A program made the translations under genes and the position numbers. Source: Talpa occidentalis (Eukaryota > Chordata > Mammalia > Eulipotyphla > Talpidae). Taken from it: a DNA stretch of 64,000 bases. Location: positions 32,476,329-32,540,328 of the forward strand of contig NW_023601212.1 in the NCBI RefSeq assembly GCF_014898055.3. The letters run 5' to 3'. Under the pieces are notes generated by a model that did no database searches, had not been told where the DNA came from, and saw only the letters and a program-made list of their open reading frames with translations. Positions 10,434 through 22,075 of this stretch are shown here, piece by piece; the first letter of the stretch is position 1; each line of letters starts with the position of its first letter.

Positions 10434-11393
10434 GGTATCTTCTCTTGTTGTTGTTTTAATTATTTATTTTCTTACATTGTTGTTCATTTTTGTACTATAT
10501 TTGATTTCCCCCCTTAGGTGTAGTGCCCATAGTTCTCCCACCACTATAGCACCTGTGCACCATCACCAGAGTCCCTTGTGCTCTTCCCTCATCTGTTTTG
10601 ACCCACTCTCCACCTCCCTCCCCTGCTGTCTGCCTACCTTCTATGGTCAGTTTGCAAGTTTTATCTTTTTCCTGATCCTTTGATCAGTTTCCCTATATTC
10701 CTCCTACAAGTGAAACCATCTGATATTTTTCTTTTTCTTTTTTTTTTTTAAAGATTTATTTATTTACTTATGCAAGAACTGGGGTACAGGCCAGATGCAC
10801 AGGTGAGAGGATTCACCAGAGACATAGCAGGGAGCAGAACAGGCAGACTGATGAAATACACTGCTGAGGGGAGCAGAGGGTGCGACAGGAGAGGTCTGCT
10901 GCACCATGTGGGACCCTTACTGGCTGGGCGGGATTGAGCCAGCACTGCAGAGGCTGCTCACAGCTTCACAGCGCTGCGCTCAACTGCCTGTGCCACCAGG
11001 GGAGGCCCTATTTTTCTTTTTCCTTCTGACTTATTTCACTGAACATCATTCCTTCCAACCCCATCCACGTTGCTGCAAATGGTATGAGTTTATCTTTTTT
11101 GATTGTGTGTATGTACCACATCTTTTTGATCCACTCGTCTATTTTGGGGCATTTGGGTTGTTTCCATATTACAGCTATTGTAAATGTTGCTGCAATAAAT
11201 ACAGGAGTGTATGTTTTCTTTATAATTAATGGTTTTGTGTCCCTTGGGTAGATTCCCAGGAGTAGAATAGCTGGATCACGTGGAAGATCAATTTTTAGTG
11301 TTCTGAGGAAACTCCACACAGCTTTCCATAGTGGCTGGACCAGTTTGCACTCCCACCAGCAGTGTAAGAGGGTTCTAAAGGTACCTTCTCTTG
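10434..11393 (-). mobile_element. 5'-truncated antisense L1, interrupted by a SINE
   Basis: The element spans 10448-11379 in antisense. The T-rich tail is at the left, then the 3'UTR (type A: GCACCTGTGCACCATCACC), then the end of ORF2 (antisense of ...ATGGATG...), stopping in the cysteine-rich region (CACTCCCACCAGCAGTGTAA is the antisense of the HxWWEC motif). It is flanked by TSDs GGTATCTTCTCTTG (10434-10447) and GGTACCTTCTCTTG (11380-11393), one mismatch. A SINE has inserted at 10738-11008. Confidence 0.85.
10724..11022 (-). mobile_element. tRNA-derived SINE nested in antisense L1
   Basis: Element 10738-11008, poly(T) at left, ending GGGGAGGCCC at right (antisense of the SINE 5' end). Perfect 14-bp TSDs TATTTTTCTTTTTC lie at 10724-10737 and 11009-11022. 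Confidence 0.92.
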
Positions 11394-12091
11394 AAACCAA
11401 CCCTCTTTGAGACCACCCTCCCTCTGATTGGCTGTCTCCTCTGTTCTCGGTGTGAATTTCAGCAGCCATGTCTCCTTTAGAGCTCTCTGCACACAAGCAA
11501 GCTAAAAGCTGCCAAGCTGAGTTCTTCTAATGCTTTAAGTGCTATTTATTCTAGACAATTTAAATGCCCCCAGCTTCTGCCAGATGTACTGTCCAGCTGA
11601 GTTCATAGGGGAATCCATGCTATATTGCAGCAATGTGCTAATTGAGGGGTTCTGCCCTCCCCTGCTCCAGATGAATGAGGCTTGTCACTTAGACATCACT
11701 CCTGGGAACCTGTCCCAGAACCTAGTCAATAATCAGAAATACTTGTTGAATGGATAACAGGGTGTGGAGGCTGAGAGGTTGGAAGGGTCACAGCTCACTT
11801 GATTCAGATCACTTTCAGGATCAGAAAAACCTTCTCCTTTGGAGAGCCGGGGAAGGTCACACGAGCTCCCTGTATGCCAGGATGCTAGTTTAATGAGGTT
11901 TTTTTAGAAAGGGATTAAAAAGCAGCCTGGATGTTGTATTGCCAGTGTACAGAGGAACATTCCCCTACCCTTCTGGGTTCATCTTAGGCTAGATGAGCAA
12001 AAAATGAACATCAGACAGATTAGTAGGAGAAAAAGACCAAGTTTGATTACATACAAATGAAAAAGTTACATGACTGTAAATTCTAAAGTTA
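11394..12091. other. unclassified sequence
   Basis: No assignment. An L2-like 3' end (AATACTTGTTGAATGGATAA) may lie near 11735-11757. Confidence 0.35.
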
Positions 12092-12194
12092 AGGGGAGGG
12101 GAGGGATTAGGGTCAGAATGAGGGGGTTGCAATTGTATGGGGAATATAAAAATAAAATTTATTATTTAAAAAAAATAAATAAACAAATAAAATA
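12092..12194 (+). mobile_element. very short L1 3' end (type B 3'UTR)
   Basis: GGGGAGGGGAGGGATTAGGG...GCAATTGTATGGGGAATATAAAAATAAAATTTATTA plus an A-rich tail is the last ~100 bp of the type B L1 seen intact at 53390-53470. It is an extreme 5' truncation. Confidence 0.8.
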
Positions 12195-12732
12195 AAGTGT
12201 CTCTAATTCCCAGAAAAAAAATAAATAAATAACGTTAATGGGACAAACAGCAGGTATGTAACCTGAGCCAAGGAAGGGGGTAGAAGTCTGGGGCATGAAG
12301 GAGAGAGAAAAGGGTCTCACATGAGGGGGAAGGGATGACATCATATGACAAAACTCTACCTCTATATGTTTGTCCTGCCTTAAGATAGGTTTCTGGGGCA
12401 AAAGGTCATTTCTGGAGATGACTAAATCTAGGTAATCTAGATTCTTTAAAGTTATGGTAACAGTTTCTCCAGGGACTCACAAGGCCTCAATTGGCCTTCC
12501 CTCCACATTCCAAGGTGGCATGGATTAGAAAAAACACCTGCTCTGGACAGCTTGAGAAAACATTTGGGGGGTTGATCCTGCACCAGGATGGCCAGGTCAG
12601 AGGGGTGACAGTCCTAGTGTGTACCCCCACAGGTGTTACCCCATCCCAATCCTTGAGTGGAAGAAACTCAACAGGTCCAGGTGCCCTCAGAAGCTGCACT
12701 GTCCTGCAGGTGACATGTGAACAGAATATAAA
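12195..12732. other. unclassified sequence
   Basis: No gene or family recognised. Confidence 0.35.
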
Positions 12733-12945
12733 AGCACGGGCTTTGGCACCACCAGGCCTGAGATCCCACTCCTGCTCAGGCACCACTGACCATCTAGATA
12801 CTTCTGAGTAAGCAGCATGTTCTCCAAGGCCCAGCTTCCTTGTGTATACAATGAGGGTGAGAATTCTGCCTACCTGGTTGGATTTTTCTGAGGTTTACAC
12901 CCCATTACATGGCCCACATAATGCATGAGCCTCAGCATGTCTCTA
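12733..12945 (+). repeat. MIR SINE relic
   Basis: AAAAGCACGGGCTTTGGCAC... then CCAGCTTCCTTGTGTATACA (the 'cctcatctgtaaaatgg' core region) then ATTCTGCCTACCTGG follow the sense order of MIR. Confidence 0.7.
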
Positions 12946-13384
12946 GCTCTTCTTTCACACTGCCCAGCCTTAGCAACAGAGGGCTGTCGTGTGGTACCTG
13001 TGGTTGGGAAGACTGAGAACTGGAGCCACAATGCCTTTGTCAGGGTCCTGCTGGAAGTTGTGCATGGGATGAAGGCAGGTCCCAGGCTGAGGGCAGGTCT
13101 CTGTCACCTGCATCATACTTTCCCTTCCTCATTGGGAGATTGTTTTCTGATTTGGTCAAGGTGCCAGCTCCCCCCAAACATGGGTAGATGATAGTAGATT
13201 GTAGACAGTAAGGGGACAGAGGGCTCATGTGGAGATTGTCCCTGTGCTCTCACCAGGCTGGAGGGCAGCATTCCAGTGCAAAGGCCTGGAATCTTGATGT
13301 TGAGTGTGAAGAAGGAGACCCATTAGGGCTTGTCTGTTATAGTCACAAATTAGGGAATTAGGAATTGACTTAAGAAAGGAGATC
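12946..13384. other. unclassified sequence
   Basis: Nothing recognised. Confidence 0.35.
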
Positions 13385-15016
13385 GAGACAGGAGATCAAC
13401 ATGGCAGCAGGGAAACAATGCAAGTAAGTTAAAGGGAGGAAAAAAGTTAATAGGGAGGAAAAGCGGCAGGTCCCTGCAAAAACCAGGACATGGAAGATAA
13501 ATGGGCGGCTCTGGCAAACTGCCTGAAGAGGAAAGTTGCCATAAAAGAGAATGAAAAGAGAGGAAAGCTCAGAACACTGCTACCCTCCCCACCCACAAAG
13601 CCAGCACACTCTGACCAACAGAAAGAAAAACAACAACAACAATGAGAACAAACTACAGATCAAGTGGGACTGTGAGTGGAAAGGAACTATTGCAGGCTCT
13701 GCACACCATGAATGGGAACTGTGGAGAACCAGGTGGGAATCGCCACTTAGGTGAGCACATGGCTCCAGGTGCCATTATAGGAACACAAGGACTCTGTGAA
13801 GAAACCAGGCCAGCCAGTAAGCTTGTGTTGAAAAGCGTGCATGCTGGAAAAGCATGCATGCTGGAAAAACATGTGCGGTTTGTGGCTGCCCAGGTCCCTG
13901 TGCCCACGACCTAGGTTCGTGGGGAGACACGTGGGAACCATCACTGAGGTGAATGACCCTCACTAAGTAATCAAAAACCAGGTGCTCGGGCACAGGAGTG
14001 AGGTACAAAAGGCGCCGTTTCTGCAGACACTGAACTGGGCTACCACCTGCATCCCGGATCTGAGGGCTTTGAAACTGAGACCAGGGCACGAAATTCGGGG
14101 CATAGAATCCCCATGACACACTGCACAGCACCCCATGCCATTGAGGCATTCCACACCACCCGCAATCAGTTCCCTGGAGACCCACGGGGGAAAAGCATAG
14201 CTCTGGAAAGATACTAGGAAAGATCCCTGGTGCCACCTAGTGATCAGAACAAAATCACCAACTTCCTAATAGTTGGAAGCCAGGGTTTCCAAAACCACTC
14301 TCAGGCTCTGAGAGGGGGTGGGCAACACAAACAGGGGTAAGAAGGGAAACAAGACGTGGAGCAGACCCCATTCTGGAACTGAGAGCTAGGCACAGGATTC
14401 AGGGTGTGCGACGTGCCATAACAGTGGGCACTGTACAGGATGACAGCCATCATTTTGGATTCATTTTGGATCTGAGACCCTGAGATTGAGAACTAGAGCA
14501 CAGAATTCAGGACACAGGATCCACACAGCTGCAGGCACAGTACCGAGTGAACACGGGGCAGACACAGCACCCAGCATGAACAAAAGCCCCTGTGTCAAGG
14601 TGCTCCCCTCCCCCACTCCATTTCTCAGAGAACTACAGGGGAAATCAGAGGTCAGCAAGTACAGTTGTCTAGCACCACCTAGTTACCAGAGCAAAATCAC
14701 CAACTAACTGATTCCCTGCTGGAACTGAGTAAATACGGAGGAAGGGAACTGTAAGATACAGTACCCAGCAACACAGCCACAGCATCAACACCCTGGTGGA
14801 GTTTTGGCCTACCAGTTCTGGTCTCAGCCTGGTAAACAGTTTTCGACATCCCTGAAGGAGTAATCCAAAGAGATTCCCCCCAACACCACAACGTCCCAAC
14901 ACATAGAACAAATTAGAAAGCAAACAGCAGGGAGAAGGAAAACTACGAATAACCAAGCAAGCCCACAGGAGAAGGACACACCACAAAAAGAAAATCAGTC
15001 ACCAGAGCTCAACAAG
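13385..15016 (+). promoter_or_regulatory. L1 5'UTR (promoter region)
   Basis: This is the segment between the presumed L1 start (GATCAACATGGCAGCAGGG...) and the first ORF1 ATG. L1 5'UTRs carry an internal RNA polymerase II promoter. It contains no sustained ORF and no obvious tandem monomers. Identity rests on position upstream of ORF1, not on a match to a known 5'UTR. Confidence 0.6.
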
Positions 15017-15829
15017 ATGGAAGAACTTTTATGCCTGTCAGATGGAGAATTAATAATCATCATGATTAAAAAGTATAATGAGATGAGACAAACAATCAAT
15101 GAACTGAAGAATGAAATGAGACCTTAAGAAAGGATATAAAAGAAAAGGAGGAGACTAAAAGATTACTTGAGGAGACAAAGAGCTCTTGGGAAAGCATTGA
15201 AAACAGAACTGAGGAAATGGAAGAATGGATCAGTACTCTTGAAGATACAGAAATAAAAAGAACCAAAAGAGAAAAAGAGAGAGAAGTGCAAAGGAAGAAG
15301 AATGAGAATACCCTTAGACAATTATCAGACTCCATGAAGACAGGTAATATAAGAGTTATAGGCATTCCAGAAGGTGAGGAGAGAGACAAAGGATCTGAGA
15401 AATTATTCAAGGAGATAATTGAAGAAAATTTCCCAAGTATGAGAAAGGAGATGAATATAGATATACAAGGAGTGAGAAGAACACCACAATGAAAAGAAAA
15501 CTAAAACAAGACACATAATAGTAAAGCTTGCAAGAGTCCAAGACAAAGAGAAAATAATGAGACTGGCAAGGGGGAAGAAACAGATAACCTATAAGGGAAA
15601 ATCAATCAGGTTAACCTCAGGCTTCTCCAAAGAAACACTATGGGCAAGAAGAGAATGGAGTAACATATTCAAGAAATTTCAAGTCAGCAAATGCCAACCA
15701 AGAATACTTTACCCTGCAAAGCTCTCCTTCCTCTATGAAGAAAAAATATGGACCTTCTCAGACAAACAGAAACTCCAGAAATTCATTGCAACTAAACCCC
15801 ACTCCAAAAAATCCTACAAGAAGCCCTAA
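15017..15829 (+). pseudogene. L1 ORF1 pseudogene (ORF1p RNA-binding chaperone)
   Basis: ORF1p is the trimeric RNA-binding protein of the L1 ribonucleoprotein. A plausible ATG at 15017 opens MEELLCLSDGEL. The frame breaks at about 15120, where one base appears missing, giving a TAA at 15125-15127. The next frame carries the coiled-coil (Glu/Lys-rich, EEMEEWISTLEDTEIKR), then the RRM-like NIRVIGIPEGEE and KLFKEIIEENFP. It stops at 15490-15492. The C-terminal domain resumes at about 15515 with KLARVQDKEKI, GFSKETLWARREWSNIF and CQPRILYPAKLSF, and ends at 15829. The domain order is complete, but at least two frame breaks make it a pseudogene. Confidence 0.88.
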
Positions 15830-15869
15830 AGCCAAAACCAACAGAGGAATGATCAAGAAGAACAAAATA

Positions 15870-16140
15870 GGGCCTACCCCATGGCGCAATGGGTTGAGCG
15901 CTGTGCTGTGAAGCTGTTCACAGCCTCTGCAATGCAGGTTCAATCCCAGCTGGCAGGAGAGAATCCCACATGGCTCAGCACACCTCTCCTGTTGTGCCCA
16001 CTGCTCCCCTCAGCAGTGTATTTCTGTCATCTGCCTATTCTGCTCCGTGTTCTGCCTTTGGTGAATCCTCTCACCCTCCAGTGCCTCTGGCCTTTACCCC
16101 AGCTTTTGTATAAAAATAAATAGACATTTAAAAAAAAAAA
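15870..16140 (+). mobile_element. tRNA-derived SINE in L1 inter-ORF region
   Basis: Starts GGGCCTACCCCATGGCGCAA, ends in an A-tail, and lies between L1 ORF1 and ORF2. AAGAAGAA occurs at both flanks (15855-15862 and 16141-16148) as part of an imperfect TSD. Confidence 0.88.
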
Positions 16141-16160
16141 AAGAAGAAGGCCAGAATAAA

Positions 16161-16448
16161 GTGAGGAATAAATTTTTTTTTAAGATTTATTTTATTTATA
16201 GAAGCACTGGGTACAATCAGAAGTATGGGAGGGTGAGAGAATTCACAAGAGCCAGTGAGAGGAACAGAACAGGCAGACTGATGAAATACACTGCTGAGGG
16301 GAGCAGCAGGCATGGCAGGAGAGGTTTGTTGCGCCATGTGGGACCCTCCCGGTGGCCGGGAATTGAACCAGTGCTGCAGAGGCTGCGGGCAGCTTCGCAG
16401 CCCAGCACTCAACTGCTGCGTCACCAGGGGAGGCCCGTGAGGCATAAA
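16161..16448 (-). mobile_element. tRNA-derived SINE, antisense, in L1 inter-ORF region
   Basis: Element 16173-16436, poly(T) at left and GGGGAGGCCC at right. TSDs GTGAGGAATAAA (16161-16172) and GTGAGGCATAAA (16437-16448) differ at one base. Together with the preceding SINE it forms an inverted SINE pair just upstream of ORF2. Confidence 0.9.
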
Positions 16449-16468
16449 ATTAGAAAAAAGATAAACAA

Positions 16469-19400
16469 ATGGCAAATACAGATGCCAACATATCAATATT
16501 AACTCTAAATGTAAATGGATTAAACTCATCAATAAAAAGATATAGAGTAGCGGGCTGGATTAAAAAACAAAATCCATCCTGCTGTCTCCAGGAAACACAT
16601 TTAACCACAAAAGATAAACACAGACTGAAAGTAAAAGGTTGGAAAACAATTCTACAAGCAAATGGACCAAAAAAGAAGGCGGGAACAGCCATATTTATAT
16701 CAGATGAAATAGAATTCAAATTAAAAAAAGTAAAAAGAGACATAGATGGACAGTACATTATGATCAAAGGGACAATACATCAGGAAGATATAACACTCAT
16801 CAACATAAACTCACCAAATGAAGGGGCACCAAAATATATTAGACAGTTATTATCAGTTCTGAAAATAGATATTAAAGAAAATACATATATAGTGGGAGAC
16901 TTCAACACCCCACTCTCACCAATGGACAGATCAATGAGACAAAAACAAATAAAGACATTAGAGCCCTAAATCAAGACATAGACATGGATTTAACAGACAT
17001 CTATAGGACATTGCACCCAAAAAAAATCTGAGTACACATTTTTCTCAAGCATGCATGGATCATTCTCCAGAATTGATCACATACTGGGCCACAAGACGAA
17101 CATCAACAGATACATGAAGATCAAAATCATTCCAACTATCTTCTCTGATCATAAATTCATCAAGCTAGAAATAAATCATGAAAAGAAAATAAGGAACTCT
17201 CCCACTTCATGGAGATTGAAATCCACACTACTGGAAGACCACTGGACTAATGAGGAGATCAAAGAAGAAATTAAAAAATACTTTGAGTTGAACACGGAGG
17301 ACACCACTTTGCAGAATGTATGGGATGCAGCAAAAACAGTAATAAGAGAAAAATATATAGCAACACAGGCTCACATCAACAAACAAGAAAGAACTCAAAG
17401 AAACAACCTAATCTCACATCTCAAAGAGCTAGAAAAAGAACAACAACAAAAAAAAACCCTAAAGCCAGTAGAAGAAAGGAATTAATAAAAATCAAAACAG
17501 AAATAAACAAAATAGAAATTTAAAGAAAAAAAAATCCAAAAAATCAATGGAACCAAATTTGGTTCTTTGAAAAAATAGACAAAATAGACAAACCTCTAAC
17601 CAAGCTCACAAAGAAAAAAATGGGAGAAAACACATATAAATAGGATTACAAATGAAAGAGGAGAAATCACAACAGACTCAGTAAAAATCAAAAGAATAAT
17701 CAGAGATTACCATGAACACTTATACGCAAACAAATTCAACAACCTAGAAGAGATGGACAAATTTCTAGAACGATATAATCATCCAAAGCTGGACAAAGAA
17801 ATAGAACACCTAAACAGACCAATTACAAGCAGCAAAATTGAGGCAGTAATCAAAGCACTTCCCAAACACAAAAGCCCAAGTCCAGGTGGCTTCACAAATG
17901 AATTCTACCAAACGTTCAGCAGTGAATTAGTGCCTATCCTACAAAAACTCTTTCAAAAAATTGAAAAAGAAGGAATACTACCAAATACGTTCTACGAAGC
18001 CAACATTACACTAATATCAAAACCAAAGAAAGACAGCACAAAAAAAGAAAATTACAGGCCAATCTCCCTAATGAACACTGATGCAAAAATCCTCAACAAA
18101 ATCCTTGCCAGCAGAATCCAAAAATGCATCAAAGGGATAATACACCACAATCAAGTGGGATTCATCCCAGAGGCACAAGGATAGTTCAACATACGAAAAT
18201 TGATCAGTATAATCCAACACATCAACAAAAAGAAAAATAAAAACCATATGATCATATCAATAGATGCTGAGAAAGCATTCGACAAAGTCCAACATCCATT
18301 TATGATGAAGGCCCTTGAAATTCTCAGGATAGAAGGAACATACCTTATGATAAAAAGCCATATACGGCAAACACACTGCCAATATTATTCTCAATGGCGA
18401 AAAACTGAAGGCTTTTCCTTTTAGATCAGGAACAAGACGAGGATGTCCTTTCTCACCATTGCTCTTCAGTATAATATTGGAGGTCCTAGCCAGGGCAATA
18501 AGACAAGAGAAATACATATAAGGAATCCAGATAGGGAAAGAAGAAGTAAAACTATCACTACTTGCAGACGATATGATAATATACATAGAAAACCCTAAAA
18601 CCTCCACAGAAAAACTACTCTAAATAATCAACTAGTTCAGTAAAGTAGCAGGATGCAAAATCAACACACAGGGCCTCTCCTGGTGGCGCAGGCAGTTAAG
18701 CGCCACACTGTGAAGCTGCCCGCAGCCTCTGCCGTGCCGGTTTGATCCCGGGCGGCCGGCGAGGGTCCCACATGGGCAGCAGACCTCTCCAGTCACTCCT
18801 GCTGCTCCCCTCAGCAGTGTATTTCGTCAGTCTGCCTGTTCTGTTCCCCACTCTGTCTCTGGTGAATCCTCTCACCCTCCCGCACATCTGGCCTGTACCC
18901 TGGTTCTTATATAAATAAATGAATAAATGTTTATTAAAAAATACTTAAAAAAAAAACAAAACAAAAAAACAAGATCAAAATGCAAAAATCGGTAGCCTTC
19001 CTATACACAATCAATCTGAAGAAGAAGAAATCAAGAAAACCATCCCTTTTATAATTGAAACAAAAAAAATCAAATACTTGGGAATAAACCTAACAAAAGA
19101 GGTGAAAGACCTATACAAAGAAAATTATAAAACACTGTTAAAAGAAATTGAAGAAGACACAAAGAAATGGAAAGACATCCCCTGCTCATGGATTGGAAGA
19201 ATTAACATTATTAAAATGGCTACCCTACCAAAAGCAATATACAGATTCTATTCCAATAAAAATCTCAATGACATTCTTCAAAGAAATAGAACAAATACTA
19301 ATGAAATTCATATGGAACCACAAAAAACCACATATAGTCAAAGCCTTACTGATGAAAACAAAGGATAAAGGAGGTATCACACTTCCAAACTTCAAGCGAT

Positions 19401-20568
19401 ACTACAAAGCCATAATAATTAAAACAGTTTAGTATTGGAACAAAAACAGACACACAGACCAATGGAACCAAATAGAGAGCCCAGAAATAAAACCACATTT
19501 ATATGGACAACTGATCTTTGACAAAGGAGCAAAGAAAATGCAATGGAACATGGACAGTTTGTTCAATAAAAATGGTGCTGGGAAAACTGGACCACCATAT
19601 GCAAAAAAATGAAACCTGACCACTACCTTTCACCATGCACAAAAATCAACTCAAAATGGATAAAAGAACTAGACATAAGACCTGAAACTATAAAATATTT
19701 AGAAGAAAATATAGGTAAAACACCACAAGACATGCATCTCAGAAACATCTTTAAAGACTCATCACCCAAAGCAAAGAAAGTCAAGGAAAACATAAACAGC
19801 TGGGATTACATCAAACAGAAAAGCTTCTGCACAGCAAAAGAGACATTAACCAAAACAGAGAGACACCCCACTGATTGGGAAAAATTCTTTGCACTCCAGT
19901 CAACCAATAAAGGACTGATCACAAAGACATACAAAGAACTCACAGGACTCAACAAAAACAGAATAAACAATCCAGTCAAGAAATGGGCAGAACTTAAAAG
20001 ACATTTCTCCAAAGAGGAAATGCAAATGGCCAACAAGCATATGAAAAAATGTTCAACATCCCTGATAATCAGGGAAATGCAAATTAAAACCACATTGAGA
20101 TACCACCTTACACCAGCAAGAATGGCACATATCAAAAAAACAAGCAACAACAAATGTTGGTGAGGATGTGGTGAAAAAGGAACTCTTCTACACTGATGGT
20201 GGGAGTGCAAACTAGACCAACCACTATGGAAAGCTGTCTGGAGTTTCCTCAGTCTACTGAAAATGGAGCTACCATATGACCCGGCAATTCCACTACTAGG
20301 GATCTACACAAAGGACACAAATACATTGATTCAAAAGAACACCTGTACACCTATGTTTATTGCAACACTATTTACAATAGGTAAAACCTGGAAACAACCC
20401 AAATACCCAAAAATAGATGACTGGATCAAGAAGATGTGGCACATATACACAATGGAATATTATTCAGCAATCAAAAAAGAGAAACTCATGCCATTCTCAG
20501 CAACATGGATGGAACTAGAAGGAATTATGCTCAGTGAAATAAGTCAGAAGGAAAAAGAAAAATATTGA
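16469..20568 (+). pseudogene. L1 ORF2 pseudogene (endonuclease-reverse transcriptase)
   Basis: ORF2p nicks target DNA and reverse-transcribes L1 and SINE RNA. The ATG at 16469 opens MANTDANISILTLNVNGLNS. Apurinic-type endonuclease motifs are visible: QETHL, GDFNTPLSPMDRS and, in a later frame, FSDHKF. RT motifs follow: [53 protein letters not shown] and LLADDM. In the last, the usual Phe before ADD is Leu (codon 18561-18563) while both Asp (18567-18572) remain. The C-terminal Cys-rich motif has TGA stops at 20161-20163 (an apparent CGA-to-TGA decay) and 20194-20196. Other breaks are at 16967, 17485 and 18182. A SINE interrupts it at 18671-18960. Confidence 0.9.
18671..18960 (+). mobile_element. 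tRNA-derived SINE inside L1 ORF2
   Basis: Starts GGGCCTCTCCTGGTGGCGCA with a good B box (GGTTTGATCCC), and ends in ATAAATAAATG plus an A-rich tail. The interrupted L1 text resumes at about 18970. A degenerate ~15-bp TSD is possible (CAAAATCAACACACA before, CAAGATCAAAATGCA after). Confidence 0.9.
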
Positions 20569-20850
20569 TGGTTTCACTTATAGCAGGAATATAGGGCAAC
20601 CAAATAAGACATCAGTGTAAAAAAATAATAACAGTACAAAACACAACAAAGCAAAAACAGACAATTATTAATCAGAGACATCCTGCAGGGGAGGAGGGAG
20701 AGGGATCAGAGGGAGGGAGGGAGGAGCACAGGGGACTGAGGTGATGGTACATGGGTGCACTGGTGAAGGAAACTCTATGGGGACTACACCTGAGGGTATG
20801 GGGGGAAGCAAATACTGTTTTAAATGAACAATGATGTAAAAAATGTTTTT
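20569..20850 (+). other. L1 3'UTR, type A
   Basis: Begins after the ORF2 stop with GGTTTCACTTATAGCAGGAA, then AAGACATCAGTGTAAAAAAA, then the purine-rich GGGAGAGGGATCAGAGGGAG, and ends GAACAATGATGTAAAAAATG. The same 3'UTR is seen at 29770-30115, 36761-36960 and 48780-49080. It differs clearly from the type B 3'UTR. Confidence 0.85.
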
Positions 20851-20864
20851 AAAAGTTAATATTA

Positions 20865-22075
20865 GTTGAATTAGTTTTTCTGTGGAGTTTTTGGGGTTCT
20901 CTATGTAGATTATCATATCATCTGCAAATAGTGATAGTTTGACTTCTTCTTTTCCTATTTGGATTCCTTGGATGTCTTTCTCTTGTCTTATTGCTCTGGC
21001 TAGGACTTCCAGTATTATATTGAAAAGCAGTGGTGAGAGTGGACATCCTTGTCTTGTTCCAGATCTTAATGGAATTGCTTTCAGCTTTTCACCATTGAGA
21101 ATGATACTGGCTGTTGGCTTGTCATAGATGGCCTTTATGATGTTGAGGTATGTTCCTTGTATCCCAAGAATTTCAAGGGCTTTTATCATGAATGGGTGTT
21201 GCACTTTGTCGAAAGCTTTCTCAGCATCTATTGATATTTTCATATGGTTTTTATATTTCTTTTTGTTGATGTGTTGGATAACGTTGATTGATTTTCGGAT
21301 GTTAAACCATCCTTGTGTCCCTGGAATGAATCCTACTTGGTCGTGGTGAATTATCTTATGGATACATTGTTGGATTCTGATAGCTAAAATTTTATTGAGG
21401 ATTTTTTGCATCAGTGTTCATTAGGGAGATTGGCCTGTAGTTTTCCTTTTTTGTGTTGTCCTTGTTCGGTTTTGGTATTAGTGTAATGTTGGCTTCATAG
21501 AACGTGTTTGGTATTGTCCCTTCCTTCTCAATTTTTTGGAAGAGTTTGTGAAGGATAGGCACTAATTCGTCTCTGAATGTTTGGTAGAATTCATTTGTAA
21601 ATCCATCAGGTCCTGGGCTTTTGTTTTTGGGGAGGTTTTTGATTACCATTTCAATTTCACTAATTGTAATTGGTCTGTTTAGGTGTTCTATTTCTTCTTT
21701 ATCTAGTTTTGGGTGATTGTAGAGTTGTAGGAATTTGTCCATCTCCTCTAGATTGTTGAGCTTGTTTCCATATAACTGTTCATAGTAGTTACTGATTATT
21801 CTTTTGATTTCTGCTGTGTCCATTGTGATTTCTCCTCTTTCATTTGTGATCCTGTTTATTTGTGCTTTCTCCCTTTTTTCCTTTGTGAGCCTGGTTAGGG
21901 GTTTGTCTATTTTATTGATTTTTTCAAAGAACCAGCTCTTGGTTTCATTGATCTTTTGGATTGTATTTTTAGTTTCAATTTCATTTATTTCTGCTTTGGT
22001 TTTTATTATTTCTTTTCTTCTACTGGTTTTGGGGTTTTTTTGTTGTTCTTTTTCTAGATCTTTGAGCTTCGAGAT
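20865..22075 (-). pseudogene. inverted L1 ORF2 segment (spacer to RT palm)
   Basis: On the minus strand this reads from the region after the endonuclease through the RT core: [74 protein letters not shown] and [10 protein letters not shown]. The catalytic FADD is intact (complement of about 20917-20929). A frameshift near 21405 splits the reading. It ends abruptly at [13 protein letters not shown], the inversion breakpoint. Confidence 0.88.

Larger units (their letters stand above)
13385..20850 (+). mobile_element. near full-length L1 (type A 3'UTR), decayed
   Basis: All L1 parts occur in order: 5'UTR (13385-15016), ORF1, a short intergenic spacer, ORF2, a 3'UTR with the G-rich GGAGGAGGGAGAGGGATCAG stretch, and an A-rich end. 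Minus three inserted SINEs it is about 6.6 kb, a normal L1 length. Both ORFs carry frameshifts and stops, so it cannot mobilise. The tail is interrupted by a younger L1 (20865-23945) and resumes at about 23960. The 5' boundary near 13385 is approximate. A shared AAAGGAGAT at 13375-13383 and 23976-23984 may be the TSD, but the poly(A) context makes that uncertain. Confidence 0.88.

Noticed and set aside
20668..21411. A 247-codon minus-strand frame resembling reverse transcriptase
   Set aside because: Its first part is inverted L1 ORF2 and its last part is the antisense 3'UTR of a different L1. It is not one gene.
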